Of a stretch of 64,000 bases of DNA, positions 9,047 through 18,157 are shown one piece after another. Both the position numbers and the translations under genes were made by a program. A model generated the notes under the pieces. The model was not told where the DNA came from. It was given only the letters and a program-made list of their open reading frames with translations, and made no database searches. Numbering within the stretch: position 1 is the first letter of the stretch; the number at the start of each line of letters is the position of its first letter. Source of the stretch: Halalkaliarchaeum sp. AArc-CO (GTDB lineage: Archaea > Halobacteriota > Halobacteria > Halobacteriales > Haloferacaceae); NCBI RefSeq assembly GCF_024972735.1, contig NZ_CP087723.1, positions 1,550,001 through 1,614,000 of the forward strand, in the 5' to 3' direction.

Positions 9047-9159
9047 AGGCGCCTTTGGATACCCCAGTAGAAGCGGTTTGCGAAACCGGCCCCTGTTGTG
9101 GGTGTTGTGATATCCGGGGCGCTCAGTGGCCGCTTACCCGAGGATCAATACGTGACCGA

Positions 9160-10344
9160 TCACTCGACGACGAGTTCGATCGGATACTCTGTCAAGTTCT
9201 CGTAGCCGTCCTCGGTGACGACGACGATGTCCTCGATCCGGACGCCCCCGTGTGCGGGGTCGTACAGCCCAGGTTCGACCGTGATCACGTGGCCGGCCTC
9301 GAGTTCGCCTCCGCTGGGCGACAGGGACGGCGACTCGTGGACGTCGAGCCCGACGCCGTGACCCGTCGAGTGGATGAATCCGGTTTCCGTCTCGGGATCC
9401 GAACGGAGCGTCGGCTCGCCTGCGGTTTCGTACACCTCGCAGGCCGCCCCGTGGACCTCCGCGCCGGTCGCACCCGGTTCGACCGCGTCCAGTGCGGCTT
9501 CGAGTGCCTCCCGCGTGAGATCGTACCACTCCCGGATCGTCTCTGACGGCTGGCCTTTCGAGAACGTGCGAGTCATGTCCGAGTGGTACCCCGTCGCCTT
9601 CGACTTCGGGAAGATGTCGACGATGATCGGTTCGCCCGCCGAAAGCGGCCCGGAGCCGCGGTCGTGTGGGTCGGCGGCCCCGCTCCCGCAGGCGACGATC
9701 GTCTCGTCGAGCGAACAGCCGTGACGCAGCAGAGTGATCTCGATCTCGGATCTGACCTCTTCGCTCGTGAGTGGTTCGCCCTCCGAGACCAGCGTCCCGG
9801 TTTCGTCGACGTCGGCCGCCGCGATCAGCCCCTCGGCAGTCCGCATGGCCGCCTCGTTGGCCCGCTGTGCGTCCCGGACGTGGTCTATCTCCTCGTCGGT
9901 TTTGACTGCCCGCATCCCGCCGATCGTGTCGTCGTCGTCCACGACGAGTTCGACGCCACGCTCCCGGAGCTGTTCGGCCGAGCCGAGCGGGAACGATGAC
10001 GGAACCGCAACCGTGAGTTCGGACGCCTCGGCGTCCGCGACCCGGGAGAGGAACGAGACGTACATGTCGTACCGTGCCTCCCGATCGCCGTACTCGAAGC
10101 CGAAGTCGGCGTGTCGAAACACTCGACCGGCGCGGGACTCCTTTTTTGCTCGGCCGTACTCAAGTCCAGAGACCAGAAGCTGCGTTTCGCTTTTGTCCGC
10201 GACGTAGGTCGTCACGAACGGGTCGGAGGCGTCGAATCCGGAGAGATACAGCTGGTTCGCGTCGTCGCTGTCGGCCTCGATGAGATAGGCGTGGGCGTCC
10301 TCCGCCGAAAGGTGTGCGTCGAGCTGGGCCAGATTGGGTCGCAT
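9160..10344 (-). CDS. M24-family Xaa-Pro peptidase (PepQ-like)
   Basis: Protein of 394 residues. An N-terminal creatinase-like domain (1-150) is followed by the pita-bread catalytic domain. The five metal ligands can be followed: Asp in IVDIFP, Asp in HSDMTR, His in [10 protein letters not shown], Glu in TVEPGLY and Glu in VRIEDIV. It removes N-terminal residues before proline or cleaves Xaa-Pro dipeptides. The ATG at 10342-10344 ([12 protein letters not shown]) was preferred over one nine codons upstream because it matches the family N-terminus. It is divergent from the CBS gene. Confidence 0.9.
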   Translation of the reverse strand: MRPNLAQLDAHLSAEDAHAYLIEADSDDANQLYLSGFDASDPFVTTYVADKSETQLLVSGLEYGRAKKESRAGRVFRHADFGFEYGDREARYDMYVSFLSRVADAEASELTVAVPSSFPLGSAEQLRERGVELVVDDDDTIGGMRAVKTDEEIDHVRDAQRANEAAMRTAEGLIAAADVDETGTLVSEGEPLTSEEVRSEIEITLLRHGCSLDETIVACGSGAADPHDRGSGPLSAGEPIIVDIFPKSKATGYHSDMTRTFSKGQPSETIREWYDLTREALEAALDAVEPGATGAEVHGAACEVYETAGEPTLRSDPETETGFIHSTGHGVGLDVHESPSLSPSGGELEAGHVITVEPGLYDPAHGGVRIEDIVVVTEDGYENLTEYPIELVVE

Positions 10345-10422
10345 ACACGCAGATGGCGTCGGGAACCACAAAGCGGTTTGCCTCCCGGAAGGCCTACGTC
10401 CCCGCCGCGCCTCGGGTCGGGT

Positions 10423-10929
10423 ATGTACGCTCGCGATCTCATGACGACCGACGTGCAGACGGTCTCGCCGGACGACGACGTCGCCGACGTGCTCGGCCGG
10501 CTGGCGAAAGCGAGTTTCAACGGGTTCCCCGTCGTCGACGACGACGGCGTCGTCGTGGGAATCGTCACGCAGACGGACCTCGTAAGCCTTTTTCAGACCA
10601 AGGATCGGACGCTGTGGATTCCGGTGGGCTTTCCGCCGTTCGTCGACATGCTGACGTACGCGGTCGACGTCTCCTGGGACGAGATAGACCTCGGCGTCGA
10701 CCTCCTGCGAAACGCGGACAAGCCGGTCTCTGCAGTGATGACGGAGGAGGTGATCACGGTCGGTCCCGGGACGGAGCTTGCCGAGATCGTCGACCTCCTC
10801 GCGGACGATCAGCGGGACATCAACCGGCTCCCGGTGGTCGGCGAGGACGGCAAGCTCGTCGGGATCGTGGCCAGACAGGACGTCCTCCGGGCGCTGCGGG
10901 ACGAGCGCGTTTTCGAAGACAAAGTGTGA
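10423..10929 (+). CDS. Tandem CBS-domain protein
   Basis: A 168-residue protein made only of a CBS pair: the first at about 1-60 (MYARDLMTTDVQTVSPD ... VGIVTQTDL) and the second at about 108-165 (VSAVMTEEVITVGPG ... VGIVARQDVL). CBS pairs bind adenine nucleotides and act as energy or metabolite sensors. No effector domain is attached, so any partner must be a separate protein. It is convergent with the DUF63 gene. Confidence 0.88.
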   Translation: MYARDLMTTDVQTVSPDDDVADVLGRLAKASFNGFPVVDDDGVVVGIVTQTDLVSLFQTKDRTLWIPVGFPPFVDMLTYAVDVSWDEIDLGVDLLRNADKPVSAVMTEEVITVGPGTELAEIVDLLADDQRDINRLPVVGEDGKLVGIVARQDVLRALRDERVFEDKV

Positions 10930-10952
10930 ACGTCACCGGAGCCGTGACCGGA

Positions 10953-11843
10953 TCAAACGCCGGCGACGGCGAAAAGCAGGAGGTTGTGTACTCCAGGCCC
11001 CAGGCCGACGGCGGCGACGAGGCCCAACAGGAGGGACGCCTCCGCAGGCGACTCCCGTACGAAGTCGTCGAAGAGAGCGACGACCAGCCCGGCGACGGCC
11101 AGTTTCACGAGTACGAACAGCCAGCCGGAGCCGATAAGCGACGCCGTGGGGAGCGCCGCACCGACCTCGAGGATCAGCTGTGACAGCGGCGTCCGCTCGC
11201 CGAACCCGAGCACGTCGACGCCGATGGCCGTCGAGACCCCATCGAGCGCGTGACCGAACACCACCAGCACGCCGACCGCGCCGGAGCGTTTCGCGCCGGG
11301 GGCGATCCGAACCAGTACGAGCCAGGCGACGGCAGTCACCGGGAGCGTCAAGAGTGCGGCAATCGCCGGCCAGACCGGCTGTAGCGTTCCGGCCGCGGCG
11401 CCGACGGCGAGGGTTGCGCCGGCGGCCGCGAGGAGCGCGGCGAATCCGGACGCTCCGATGACGATCGGAACCACCGCGTTACCGCCACCGAACGCGACGC
11501 CCGAACGATCCAGTTCGACGCCCACGAGCCAGAAGCCGCCAGCTATCGCACCGACCGAGAGATACACGGAGGGCGTTCCCGCAAGCGGCGCGATCGCCGG
11601 CGGGAGGGTGCCGAGGACGTACAGCACGTGCAGCGCCGACCCGACGGCCATCCACGGCGCAAACGCCACCACGACGGCCGCCTCGACGGCGGGGCGTCGA
11701 ACGTACAGCCCGTAGCCGACCAACCCGAGTGCAACCACGAGCCCGACCAGATACGGGAGCGGGGGCAACGTGAACCCCTCCGGGAGCAGCAACTGTCCCG
11801 GATACGTCGTCGAATGGATCGTCGCGATCACGACCGGCTGCAT
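10953..11843 (-). CDS. DUF63 family polytopic membrane protein
   Basis: Protein of 296 residues with about eight hydrophobic helices and an archaeal DUF63-like segment, GHALDGVSTAIGVDVLGFGE, around residue 195. Function is unknown in all archaea. The ATG at 11841-11843 was chosen over one 39 codons upstream because the upstream part is polar, unlike the family. It lies between the CBS gene (convergent) and deoC (divergent). Confidence 0.8.
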   Translation of the reverse strand: MQPVVIATIHSTTYPGQLLLPEGFTLPPLPYLVGLVVALGLVGYGLYVRRPAVEAAVVVAFAPWMAVGSALHVLYVLGTLPPAIAPLAGTPSVYLSVGAIAGGFWLVGVELDRSGVAFGGGNAVVPIVIGASGFAALLAAAGATLAVGAAAGTLQPVWPAIAALLTLPVTAVAWLVLVRIAPGAKRSGAVGVLVVFGHALDGVSTAIGVDVLGFGERTPLSQLILEVGAALPTASLIGSGWLFVLVKLAVAGLVVALFDDFVRESPAEASLLLGLVAAVGLGPGVHNLLLFAVAGV

Positions 11844-11982
11844 ACCCGTGTAGCTGTGTGGTCGCCCCGAAAACGTTGCGTTCTCGATCGACAACGGCGG
11901 CGACGCGAGGGAGTCATGCGGGAGTACTGCCTCTCTCTGGTCGATCCATACGTCTTTCACCCGTCGAGTCGATGCCCCACGT

Positions 11983-12621
11983 ATGGACCGAACGGAACTC
12001 GCCCCGAAAGTCGATCACACGGTACTGGGCCCGACGACCACCGTCGACGACGTCGAGCGCGTCCTCGCAGAAGCCGAGGAGTACGGGATGAACGCCTGCG
12101 TTCCGCCGAGTTACGTTCCGGAGGCCCAGGAAATCGCTCCGTCGGTGACCCTCGCAACGGTGATCGGGTTTCCCCACGGTCACCACGTGACGGACGTGAA
12201 ACGGGAGGAGGCCGTCCGCGCCTGGAAGGACGGGGCCGACGAGCTGGATCTCGTGGCGAACGTGGGCCGTCTGAAGTCCGGACACCTGGAAGCGGTCAAA
12301 AACGACATTGCGGAAGTCGTCGCCGCCGTCCCGGTTCCTGTAAAGGTGATAATCGAAGCGCCGCTGCTCACCGACGCGGAGAAACACCGCGCAGCAGACG
12401 CCGTTCGGGACGCCGACGCAGCGATGGTAAAAACCGCGACGGGGTTCGCGGAAGGGGGAGCGACACTCGCGGACGTCGAGCTGCTTTCGGAGTACCTTCC
12501 GGTGAAGGCAAGCGGAGGGATCGGAACCTACGACAGGGCGCTTGAGATGCTCGAGGCAGGGGCCGAACGGATCGGTGCCTCCTCGGGCGTCGAGATCGTC
12601 ACGGGCGCCCCCGGGGAGTGA
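11983..12621 (+). CDS. deoC: Deoxyribose-phosphate aldolase
   Basis: Class I aldolase that splits 2-deoxyribose 5-phosphate into glyceraldehyde 3-phosphate and acetaldehyde in nucleoside breakdown. The 212-residue TIM barrel carries the Schiff-base lysine in VKTATGF (near residue 150) and the second conserved lysine in VKASGGI (near 175), plus [10 protein letters not shown] and a phosphate-binding IGASSG at the C-terminus. Length and motifs are normal. Monocistronic in this window. Confidence 0.95.
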   Translation: MDRTELAPKVDHTVLGPTTTVDDVERVLAEAEEYGMNACVPPSYVPEAQEIAPSVTLATVIGFPHGHHVTDVKREEAVRAWKDGADELDLVANVGRLKSGHLEAVKNDIAEVVAAVPVPVKVIIEAPLLTDAEKHRAADAVRDADAAMVKTATGFAEGGATLADVELLSEYLPVKASGGIGTYDRALEMLEAGAERIGASSGVEIVTGAPGE

Positions 12622-12704
12622 CGGAATCGCCGCCGAGGCTCAACCGACGGCCGACCGGTCGACAGGGCGAATTGTTTTGGCCCCCGACGACGAACCATCG
12701 TGTA

Positions 12705-12839
12705 ATGGTCACCACCACACAGCGCGACGACATGACGTGGTATCAATGCGAGAAGTGTGGCCTGCTGTTCGACGAGCGTGCGGACGCCGAAAAACACGAG
12801 GAGAACTGCGACGCCGAGGAGCCATCGTATCTCCAGTGA
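12705..12839 (+). CDS. Small C2H2-type zinc-finger protein
   Basis: A 44-residue protein with YQCEKCGLLF, then HEENC after 14 residues, giving a CxxC...HxxxC zinc finger. The ATG at 12705 gives a short polar N-terminus. Haloarchaeal genomes have many such micro-zinc-finger proteins; most are uncharacterised. It ends 60 bases upstream of the S8e gene, and both are on the plus strand. Confidence 0.75.
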   Translation: MVTTTQRDDMTWYQCEKCGLLFDERADAEKHEENCDAEEPSYLQ

Positions 12840-12899
12840 TCGGGTCCTCGGCGATTCCGCTTCGAGAGGTTCAAGTAGCCGCTCGCCGTTCACGCGGAT

Positions 12900-13274
12900 A
12901 TGAAAGATCAGGGACGCTCGAAGCGGAAACGCACGGGCGGACGACTCAAGACGTTCCGAAACAAGAAGCGCTACCAGCTCGGCCGCGAACCCGCCGAAAC
13001 GACCGTCGGGGAACAGCGTCTCCAGTACATCGACTCCCGGGGAACCGGGATGAAGGTCCGCGCGCTGTCGACGGACGTCGCGCAGGTCGCGACGTCGGAC
13101 GGCGAAACGGTTACCGCCGAAATCGAGGACGTCGTCGAGAACCCGTCCAACGTCAACTACGTTCGCCGGAACATCATCACGAAGGGCGCGATCATCCAGA
13201 CCAGCGAGGGACGTGCCCGGGTCACCTCCCGTCCCGGACAGACCGGGCAGGTCAACGCCGTTCTCCTCGACTGA
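12900..13274 (+). CDS. rps8e: Small-subunit ribosomal protein S8e
   Basis: Component of the archaeal 30S subunit. The 124 residues show a basic N-terminal tail (GRSKRKRTGGRLK), the GTGMKVRAL segment and NPSNVNYVRRNIITKG, all typical of archaeal S8e. A TATA-like TTCAAGTAG lies about 25-30 bases upstream of the ATG, so the message is probably leaderless. No ribosomal neighbours are nearby, as usual for this gene. Confidence 0.96.
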   Translation: MKDQGRSKRKRTGGRLKTFRNKKRYQLGREPAETTVGEQRLQYIDSRGTGMKVRALSTDVAQVATSDGETVTAEIEDVVENPSNVNYVRRNIITKGAIIQTSEGRARVTSRPGQTGQVNAVLLD

Positions 13275-13393
13275 TCGAATATCCGCGACGCGTACTCGTC
13301 GACGCGGGGTACCGACCGAACCGACGGTGAGCGATAGGGGAGTCGGTTGCCGGCTCCCACAGCTCATTACGCGCCCGGCAAAACGGTTCGTCC

Positions 13394-14599
13394 ATGCGAA
13401 CGACCGACGCGTTCGTCGGCCTCGTGTGTCTCGACTGTGGGACGCAGTTCGATCCCGAAACCACGACCCACCGCTGCCCCGAATGCGATGGGATCCTCGA
13501 CCCTCGGTACGACCTCGAGGCGGTCGAACTCGCGCCCGACACGCTTTCCGACCGGCGGGATGATTCGATGTATCGGTACGCGGAGCTACTCCCGTTTCCA
13601 CCCGAGACCGCAGTCAGCCTGGGCGAGGGAACGACGCCGCTTGTCGAGTGTCCCTCCCTCGCGGACGCGATGGGCGTCGGTCGGGTGCTGATAAAAGACG
13701 AGGGGCAGAACCCGACGGGAACGTTCAAGGACCGCGGCCAGTCGCTCGCGGTGACCGCCGCGCGCGAGCACGGCGCCGACGCGATCGCGCTCAACTCGGC
13801 GGGCAACGCCGGTCAGGCGGCGGCCGCCTACGCCGCCCGTGCGGGGATGGACGCACACGTGTTCCTCCCGGAGCGGGCCGGATTCGTCCAGAAGGCGATG
13901 GTGGAGATTCACGGCGGGAAGCTGCACGTCGCCGATCCGATCGATGGAGACTCAGAGATCGGCGACGCAGGGGAGGCGTACGCGGCAGCGATGGACGAAG
14001 ATAACTGGTACTCGACGAAGACGTTCGTGACGCCGTACCGCCACGAGGGGAAAAAGACGATGGCGCTCGAAATCCTCGAGGAGCTCGACTGGGAACGTCC
14101 GGACGCGGTCGTCTACCCGACCGGAGGTGGCGTCGGACTCGTCGGTATGCACAAGGCCGCCAGAGAGCTTCGCGACCTCGGCTGGATCGACGATCTGCCG
14201 CCGCTGTACGCTGCCCAGGCGAGCGGCTGCGCCCCGCTCGTCGACGCGTACGAAGCCGGGCGCGAGGAACACGAACTAGTCGAGGATGTGGACACGGTCT
14301 GTAACGGGATCGCGATCCCCGATCCCGGCGCGAGCCGACAGATCCTGGCTGCGATCCGCGAAAGCGACGGCGGTGCAGTGTCGACAGACGACGCGGAGAT
14401 CCTCGAGGCGGCAATCGAGGTCGCCCGGACGGAGGGTGTCGAGATCGGGGCGACCTGTGCCGCCGCCGCGAGCGGGGCGTTCGAGCTGGCAAATCGGGGA
14501 GAGTTCGGAGACGACGACACCGTCGTCCTGTTGAACACCGGCGCCGGGAACAAGGACGCCGCGACGCTGCGATCACAGCTCGGCGACCGGTCGCCGTAG
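13394..14599 (+). CDS. thrC: Threonine synthase (PLP fold type II)
   Basis: Converts O-phosphohomoserine to threonine. In 401 residues there is an N-terminal zinc-ribbon-like segment (CLDCG, CPECDG), then the PLP lysine in FKDRG near residue 113, SAGNAGQAAAAYAAR (a phosphate/cofactor loop) and a C-terminal LLNTGAGNKD. The CxxC pairs at the N-terminus are common in archaeal ThrC. Related PLP enzymes such as cysteate synthase share this fold, so the substrate is assigned by overall similarity. hisG follows 72 bases downstream on the same strand. Confidence 0.88.
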   Translation: MRTTDAFVGLVCLDCGTQFDPETTTHRCPECDGILDPRYDLEAVELAPDTLSDRRDDSMYRYAELLPFPPETAVSLGEGTTPLVECPSLADAMGVGRVLIKDEGQNPTGTFKDRGQSLAVTAAREHGADAIALNSAGNAGQAAAAYAARAGMDAHVFLPERAGFVQKAMVEIHGGKLHVADPIDGDSEIGDAGEAYAAAMDEDNWYSTKTFVTPYRHEGKKTMALEILEELDWERPDAVVYPTGGGVGLVGMHKAARELRDLGWIDDLPPLYAAQASGCAPLVDAYEAGREEHELVEDVDTVCNGIAIPDPGASRQILAAIRESDGGAVSTDDAEILEAAIEVARTEGVEIGATCAAAASGAFELANRGEFGDDDTVVLLNTGAGNKDAATLRSQLGDRSP

Positions 14600-14671
14600 C
14601 GTGCACAGACCGTGTCGAGATCGGCGAGGCCGACGCGAAAAGGTTTCCTGCTCGCTCCGAGTGGTATCGGT

Positions 14672-15598
14672 ATGCGCATCGCGGTGCCCAACAAGGGCCG
14701 CCTACACGAGCCGACGATGGAACTGCTGGAGCGGGCGGGGCTCCACGTCGAACGAACGGCCGACCGACAGCTGTACGCGCACACGGTCGATCCCGAGGTG
14801 ACGGTACTGTTCGCCCGGGCGGCGGACATCCCCGAGTACGTCCGTGACGGGGCCGCAGACCTGGGTGTTACCGGCCTCGATCAGGCCCACGAATCTGGGC
14901 CAGTAGTGGAGGCCGTCGACGACAGCTCCCGGGCTGGCGCCCGGGGCGGGGACGGCGACAGGCCCGCACTCGTCGATCTGGTCGATCTGGGCTACGGACG
15001 CTGTCGGCTGGTGCTTGCCGCCCCCGAAGAGGGCGACATCACCGACGTCGACGACGTCGACGGACGCACCGTCGCCACCGAGTTTCCGAACGTCACCCGG
15101 TCGTTCTTCGAGTCGCGGGGCCTCTCTCCCGACATCGTCGAGGTGACAGGCGCAACGGAGCTCACCCCGCACGTCGAGATGGCCGACGCGATCGTCGACA
15201 TCACCTCCACCGGGACGACCCTGCAGGTGAACCGACTCGCCGTGATCGCGGAGGTCCTCGAGAGTTCCGTCCGGCTGTTCGCGAGGGAGGACGTCCTCGA
15301 CGATCCGAAGGTAACGCAGATCGCAACCGCGTTCGAGTCGGTCGTCGCCGCCGAAGGGAAGCGATATCTGATGATGAACGCCCCCACAAGTCGGCTCAAG
15401 GAGGTCAAAGACGTCATCCCCGGAATGGGCGGCCCGACGGTGATGGACATCGCCGGCGAGAACGGGGAAGACGAATCCGGTCAGGTTGCCGTCCACGCCG
15501 TCGTCGACGAACGGCGCGTGTTCGAGGTGATTACAGACCTCAAAGCGGTCGGCGCGAGCGACATCCTCGTTACAGAAATCGAACGGCTCGTCGAGTGA
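14672..15598 (+). CDS. hisG: ATP phosphoribosyltransferase, long form
   Basis: First step of histidine biosynthesis: ATP plus PRPP to phosphoribosyl-ATP. The protein begins [14 protein letters not shown] (ATG at 14672). The PRPP-binding loop is visible as [10 protein letters not shown] near residue 178. The C-terminal ACT-like regulatory domain (about 235-308, [10 protein letters not shown] ... [11 protein letters not shown]-type end) marks the hexameric, histidine-inhibited long form. A glycine/arginine-rich stretch, [15 protein letters not shown] at about 85-100, lengthens a loop compared with other long-form enzymes. Confidence 0.95.
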   Translation: MRIAVPNKGRLHEPTMELLERAGLHVERTADRQLYAHTVDPEVTVLFARAADIPEYVRDGAADLGVTGLDQAHESGPVVEAVDDSSRAGARGGDGDRPALVDLVDLGYGRCRLVLAAPEEGDITDVDDVDGRTVATEFPNVTRSFFESRGLSPDIVEVTGATELTPHVEMADAIVDITSTGTTLQVNRLAVIAEVLESSVRLFAREDVLDDPKVTQIATAFESVVAAEGKRYLMMNAPTSRLKEVKDVIPGMGGPTVMDIAGENGEDESGQVAVHAVVDERRVFEVITDLKAVGASDILVTEIERLVE

Positions 15599-15629
15599 GG
15601 CGACGGATCGACCCCCACAGCCGTTCCGT

Positions 15630-16007
15630 TCAGCCGGGAAACGTCCCGAGAAGGATCAACAGGCCGAACAGGACGGTTCCGAGCAGGATCGTTACCACGA
15701 CGTGGATGAGGGTGATGTACGCGGAGAGCCTCGCTGACTCCCCGTACAGGTAGTGAATCGCCGCGCCGTCGAGCAGGAGCGCGACGGCGATCGCCGGGAG
15801 GGAAGGGAGGTCGAGCGCCCCGGAGACGACGGCGACGGCCGCAGGGAACGGCCCGACACCCAGTGCTTTTATAACTGAGACGTCGCCGAGAACGTTTCTG
15901 GCAGCCAGGAACGCAGTAAGGGAAAGAAACGCCGCCAGCAGTCCGAAGGTACCGGCAACCGCGAGCGGAGAAACGCCGGTCTGGACGACATAACCGAGAG
16001 GGACCAT
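15630..16007 (-). CDS. Small membrane protein of unknown function
   Basis: A 125-residue protein with four hydrophobic segments (about 12-34, 50-68, 68-84 and 95-122) and few charges. No motif was recognised. It is downstream of tbp on the same strand (15 bases between tbp's stop and this start), so it may be co-transcribed with it. It is convergent with hisG. Confidence 0.7.
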   Translation of the reverse strand: MVPLGYVVQTGVSPLAVAGTFGLLAAFLSLTAFLAARNVLGDVSVIKALGVGPFPAAVAVVSGALDLPSLPAIAVALLLDGAAIHYLYGESARLSAYITLIHVVVTILLGTVLFGLLILLGTFPG

Positions 16008-16022
16008 CGAGGGCGACGACGC

Positions 16023-16583
16023 TCAGCCGAGCAGGCCGAGTTCCTCGAGTCGTTCGGTAATGACGTCGACCGCGGCCTCGGCGTCGGCAGGCTCCTTGCC
16101 GCCGGTTATCACGAGTTTGCCGGAGCCGAAAAGCAGCGCAACGACTTCGGGCTCCTCGAGGCGATAGACCAGTCCCGGGAACTGTTCGGGCTCGTACTCG
16201 ATGTTCTCGAGCCCGAGTCCGATCGCGATCGCGTTGAGGTTGAGGCTCGTCCCCAGATCGGCGCTCGTGACGATGTTCTGGACGGTGATTTCGGGCTCCT
16301 CGTCGACGGGGATTTCCAGTTCGCGGAGCTTGTCGAAGACGATGTTGAGGCTCTCGTGGACGTCCGCAGTCGACTTCGCTCCCGTACAGACGATCTTCCC
16401 CGACCGGAAGATCAGCGCGGCCGACTTGGGATTCTGTGTCCGGTAGACCAGCCCGGGGAACTGTTCGGGGTCGTAGTCGGCGCCCTCGAGGTCCATGGCG
16501 ACGCTCTGGAGGTCGAGCTCCTGGCCGATGCCCGTGGAGGCGACGACGTTCTCAATGTTGATCGTATCCTTGGGATTGGTCAT
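16023..16583 (-). CDS. tbp: TATA-box-binding protein
   Basis: General transcription factor that binds the TATA box and recruits TFB. The 186 residues form two imperfect repeats (about 8-95 and 99-186), each with PEQFPGLVYR followed by an (A/V)LIFxSGK or ALLFGSGK strand, the DNA-contacting saddle. The highly acidic surface (start IENVVAST, many D/E) is typical of haloarchaea. Haloarchaea often have several tbp genes; this appears to be a full-length one with its own strong TATA box. Confidence 0.96.
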   Translation of the reverse strand: MTNPKDTINIENVVASTGIGQELDLQSVAMDLEGADYDPEQFPGLVYRTQNPKSAALIFRSGKIVCTGAKSTADVHESLNIVFDKLRELEIPVDEEPEITVQNIVTSADLGTSLNLNAIAIGLGLENIEYEPEQFPGLVYRLEEPEVVALLFGSGKLVITGGKEPADAEAAVDVITERLEELGLLG

Positions 16584-16599
16584 TCGTCACTTAAACCGT

Positions 16600-16618
16600 A
16601 GTATTTAAGCTTTAAAAA
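16600..16618 (-). promoter_or_regulatory. tbp core promoter
   Basis: On the minus strand TTTTTAAA (16611-16618) is followed by GCTTAAATAC (16601-16610), an A/T-rich TATA element 18-27 bases before the tbp ATG at 16583. The AT richness stands out against the GC-rich surroundings. Spacing predicts a leaderless or nearly leaderless transcript. Confidence 0.6.
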
Positions 16619-16696
16619 GATTGGTTACTCGTCCCGGCAGCCGAAATCGACGTTCTCCCCCGCTGGGTCGCCGGTTCGACCGTCGGGAAAACCGCC

Positions 16697-17863
16697 ATGC
16701 TCTTGCGGTCGCGTGACAGAGCGAGGCACGTGTACGGGCTGGAACTCGCCGGAGAACAGGACGCCTTCGCGGTGTACGAGGCGAAAAGCGCCGCCGCCGG
16801 GGTCGAGCTGGTGGCGCCGGGGTTGGCGACCGCCGGATCGATAACCGACCGCGTCGAAACGCTCGCGTACACCCGACGCGCGATCGAGTTGCTCGGACGG
16901 ACGGACGCCGACGTCGAGAGCGCCCGGGCGCTGTTGCGGGCGGCACCGATCGAACGCGAGGGAACGGTCGCGGTGCGTGCCCGCGACGTGAGGGGATCCT
17001 CCGGGATCTCCACACAGCGGGCACAGCGGGAGCTGGGGAGCGTGCTCGTCGACCGCGGGTTCGCCGTCGATCTCGAGGAGCCGGATCACGTGCTTTACGT
17101 CCTCTTTTCGTCGGGGGAGGTCGAGGCCGACGAAATCGCGCTCGGGCGGGTCCCCGACGTCGTCGGGGATTCACTCGACGTCTGTCTCGTCGGCTGGCTG
17201 GCGGCCGAATCGACGCGGGACTTCACCGAACGGAAGCCGACTGACAGGCCGTTCTTCCAGCCGGGGAGTATGGCCCCGATCGACGCCCGGGCGTACGTCA
17301 ACGTCGCCGGCGCGGGCCCCGGACGGTTCGTGGTGGACCCGATGTGTGGAACCGGCGGATTGCTGATCGAAGGCGGACTCGTGGGGGCTCGCGTGCTGGG
17401 GGTGGACGTCCAGGAGAAGATGGTTCGCGGCACGAAGCGGAACCTCGAATCGTATCTTTCGGATTCCGCGTCGTCGACCACCTCGGTCGAGTTCGGCGTC
17501 GTCCGGGGTGACGCGACGGCGCTGCCACTGTGTGATTCCGACGACACCGGCACCCAGACCGGCACCCAGACCGACACCGACACCGTCGATGCGGTCGTCT
17601 TCGACGCCCCGTACGGCAGGCAGTCGAAGATCGCCCGCCACGAACTCGCCGAACTCGTCGAGGGGGCACTCGCGGAGGCGAAACGCGTCTGTCGTTCGGA
17701 CGGCCGAACCGTCCTCGTCGCGGATCGATCGTGGCGCGAGGCCGCGATCTCCGCCGGCTGGGAGGTCGATGCCGTGTTTTGCCGTCCGGTCCATCGATCC
17801 CTCGACCGGTACGTGCACGTACTGACGGGGGCCGCCGAACCGGGACGGGAAAACTCGCCGTAG
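16697..17863 (+). CDS. trmG10: tRNA (guanine-10-N2)-methyltransferase, THUMP-linked
   Basis: Methylates G10 of archaeal tRNAs with S-adenosylmethionine. Residues 1-160 correspond to the THUMP/ferredoxin-like tRNA-binding region. Residues 190-388 are the Rossmann-like methylase with the SAM loop VVDPMCGTGGLLIE (near 215) and the catalytic DAPYG at 303-307, where many relatives have DPPYG. Just before this motif lies a short tandem repeat encoding TGTQTGTQTDTDT (17544-17585), a probable surface loop. The ATG at 16697 is the first that gives the family N-terminus. The YhbY gene follows 48 bases downstream. Confidence 0.87.
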   Translation: MLLRSRDRARHVYGLELAGEQDAFAVYEAKSAAAGVELVAPGLATAGSITDRVETLAYTRRAIELLGRTDADVESARALLRAAPIEREGTVAVRARDVRGSSGISTQRAQRELGSVLVDRGFAVDLEEPDHVLYVLFSSGEVEADEIALGRVPDVVGDSLDVCLVGWLAAESTRDFTERKPTDRPFFQPGSMAPIDARAYVNVAGAGPGRFVVDPMCGTGGLLIEGGLVGARVLGVDVQEKMVRGTKRNLESYLSDSASSTTSVEFGVVRGDATALPLCDSDDTGTQTGTQTDTDTVDAVVFDAPYGRQSKIARHELAELVEGALAEAKRVCRSDGRTVLVADRSWREAAISAGWEVDAVFCRPVHRSLDRYVHVLTGAAEPGRENSP

Positions 17864-17911
17864 TCGACCGGATTCTCAAGTTTCAAACCGCCACGGCCCG
17901 ACGACCGTTCC

Positions 17912-18157
17912 ATGAGCGACCGAGAACTCCGGAAGGAAGCACACGATCTCGACGTGACCGTCTGGGTCGGGAAAAGCGGTATCGACGCTGTCGTGGACGA
18001 ACTCGCCGACCAACTCGAAGACAGGAAGCTAGTGAAGGTGAAGTTCCTCAGGGCGGCCCGCGGCGGGACGACCACCGAACAGCTCGCAGAAGAGCTCGCA
18101 GCCGCCGTCGACGCCGAACTGATCGAGACCCGCGGCAACACGGCGGTGTATCACTGA
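17912..18157 (+). CDS. YhbY-like RNA-binding protein (CRM domain)
   Basis: An 81-residue single CRM domain: the N-terminal helix LRKEAHDLDVTVWVGKSGI contains the GxxG-like VGKSG loop that binds RNA, followed by FLRAARGGTT and a C-terminal beta strand (GNTAVYH). Bacterial YhbY associates with pre-50S particles; the archaeal role is inferred to be ribosome assembly or RNA chaperoning. Its stop overlaps the mscS ATG (TGATG), so the two are translationally coupled. Confidence 0.87.
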   Translation: MSDRELRKEAHDLDVTVWVGKSGIDAVVDELADQLEDRKLVKVKFLRAARGGTTTEQLAEELAAAVDAELIETRGNTAVYH

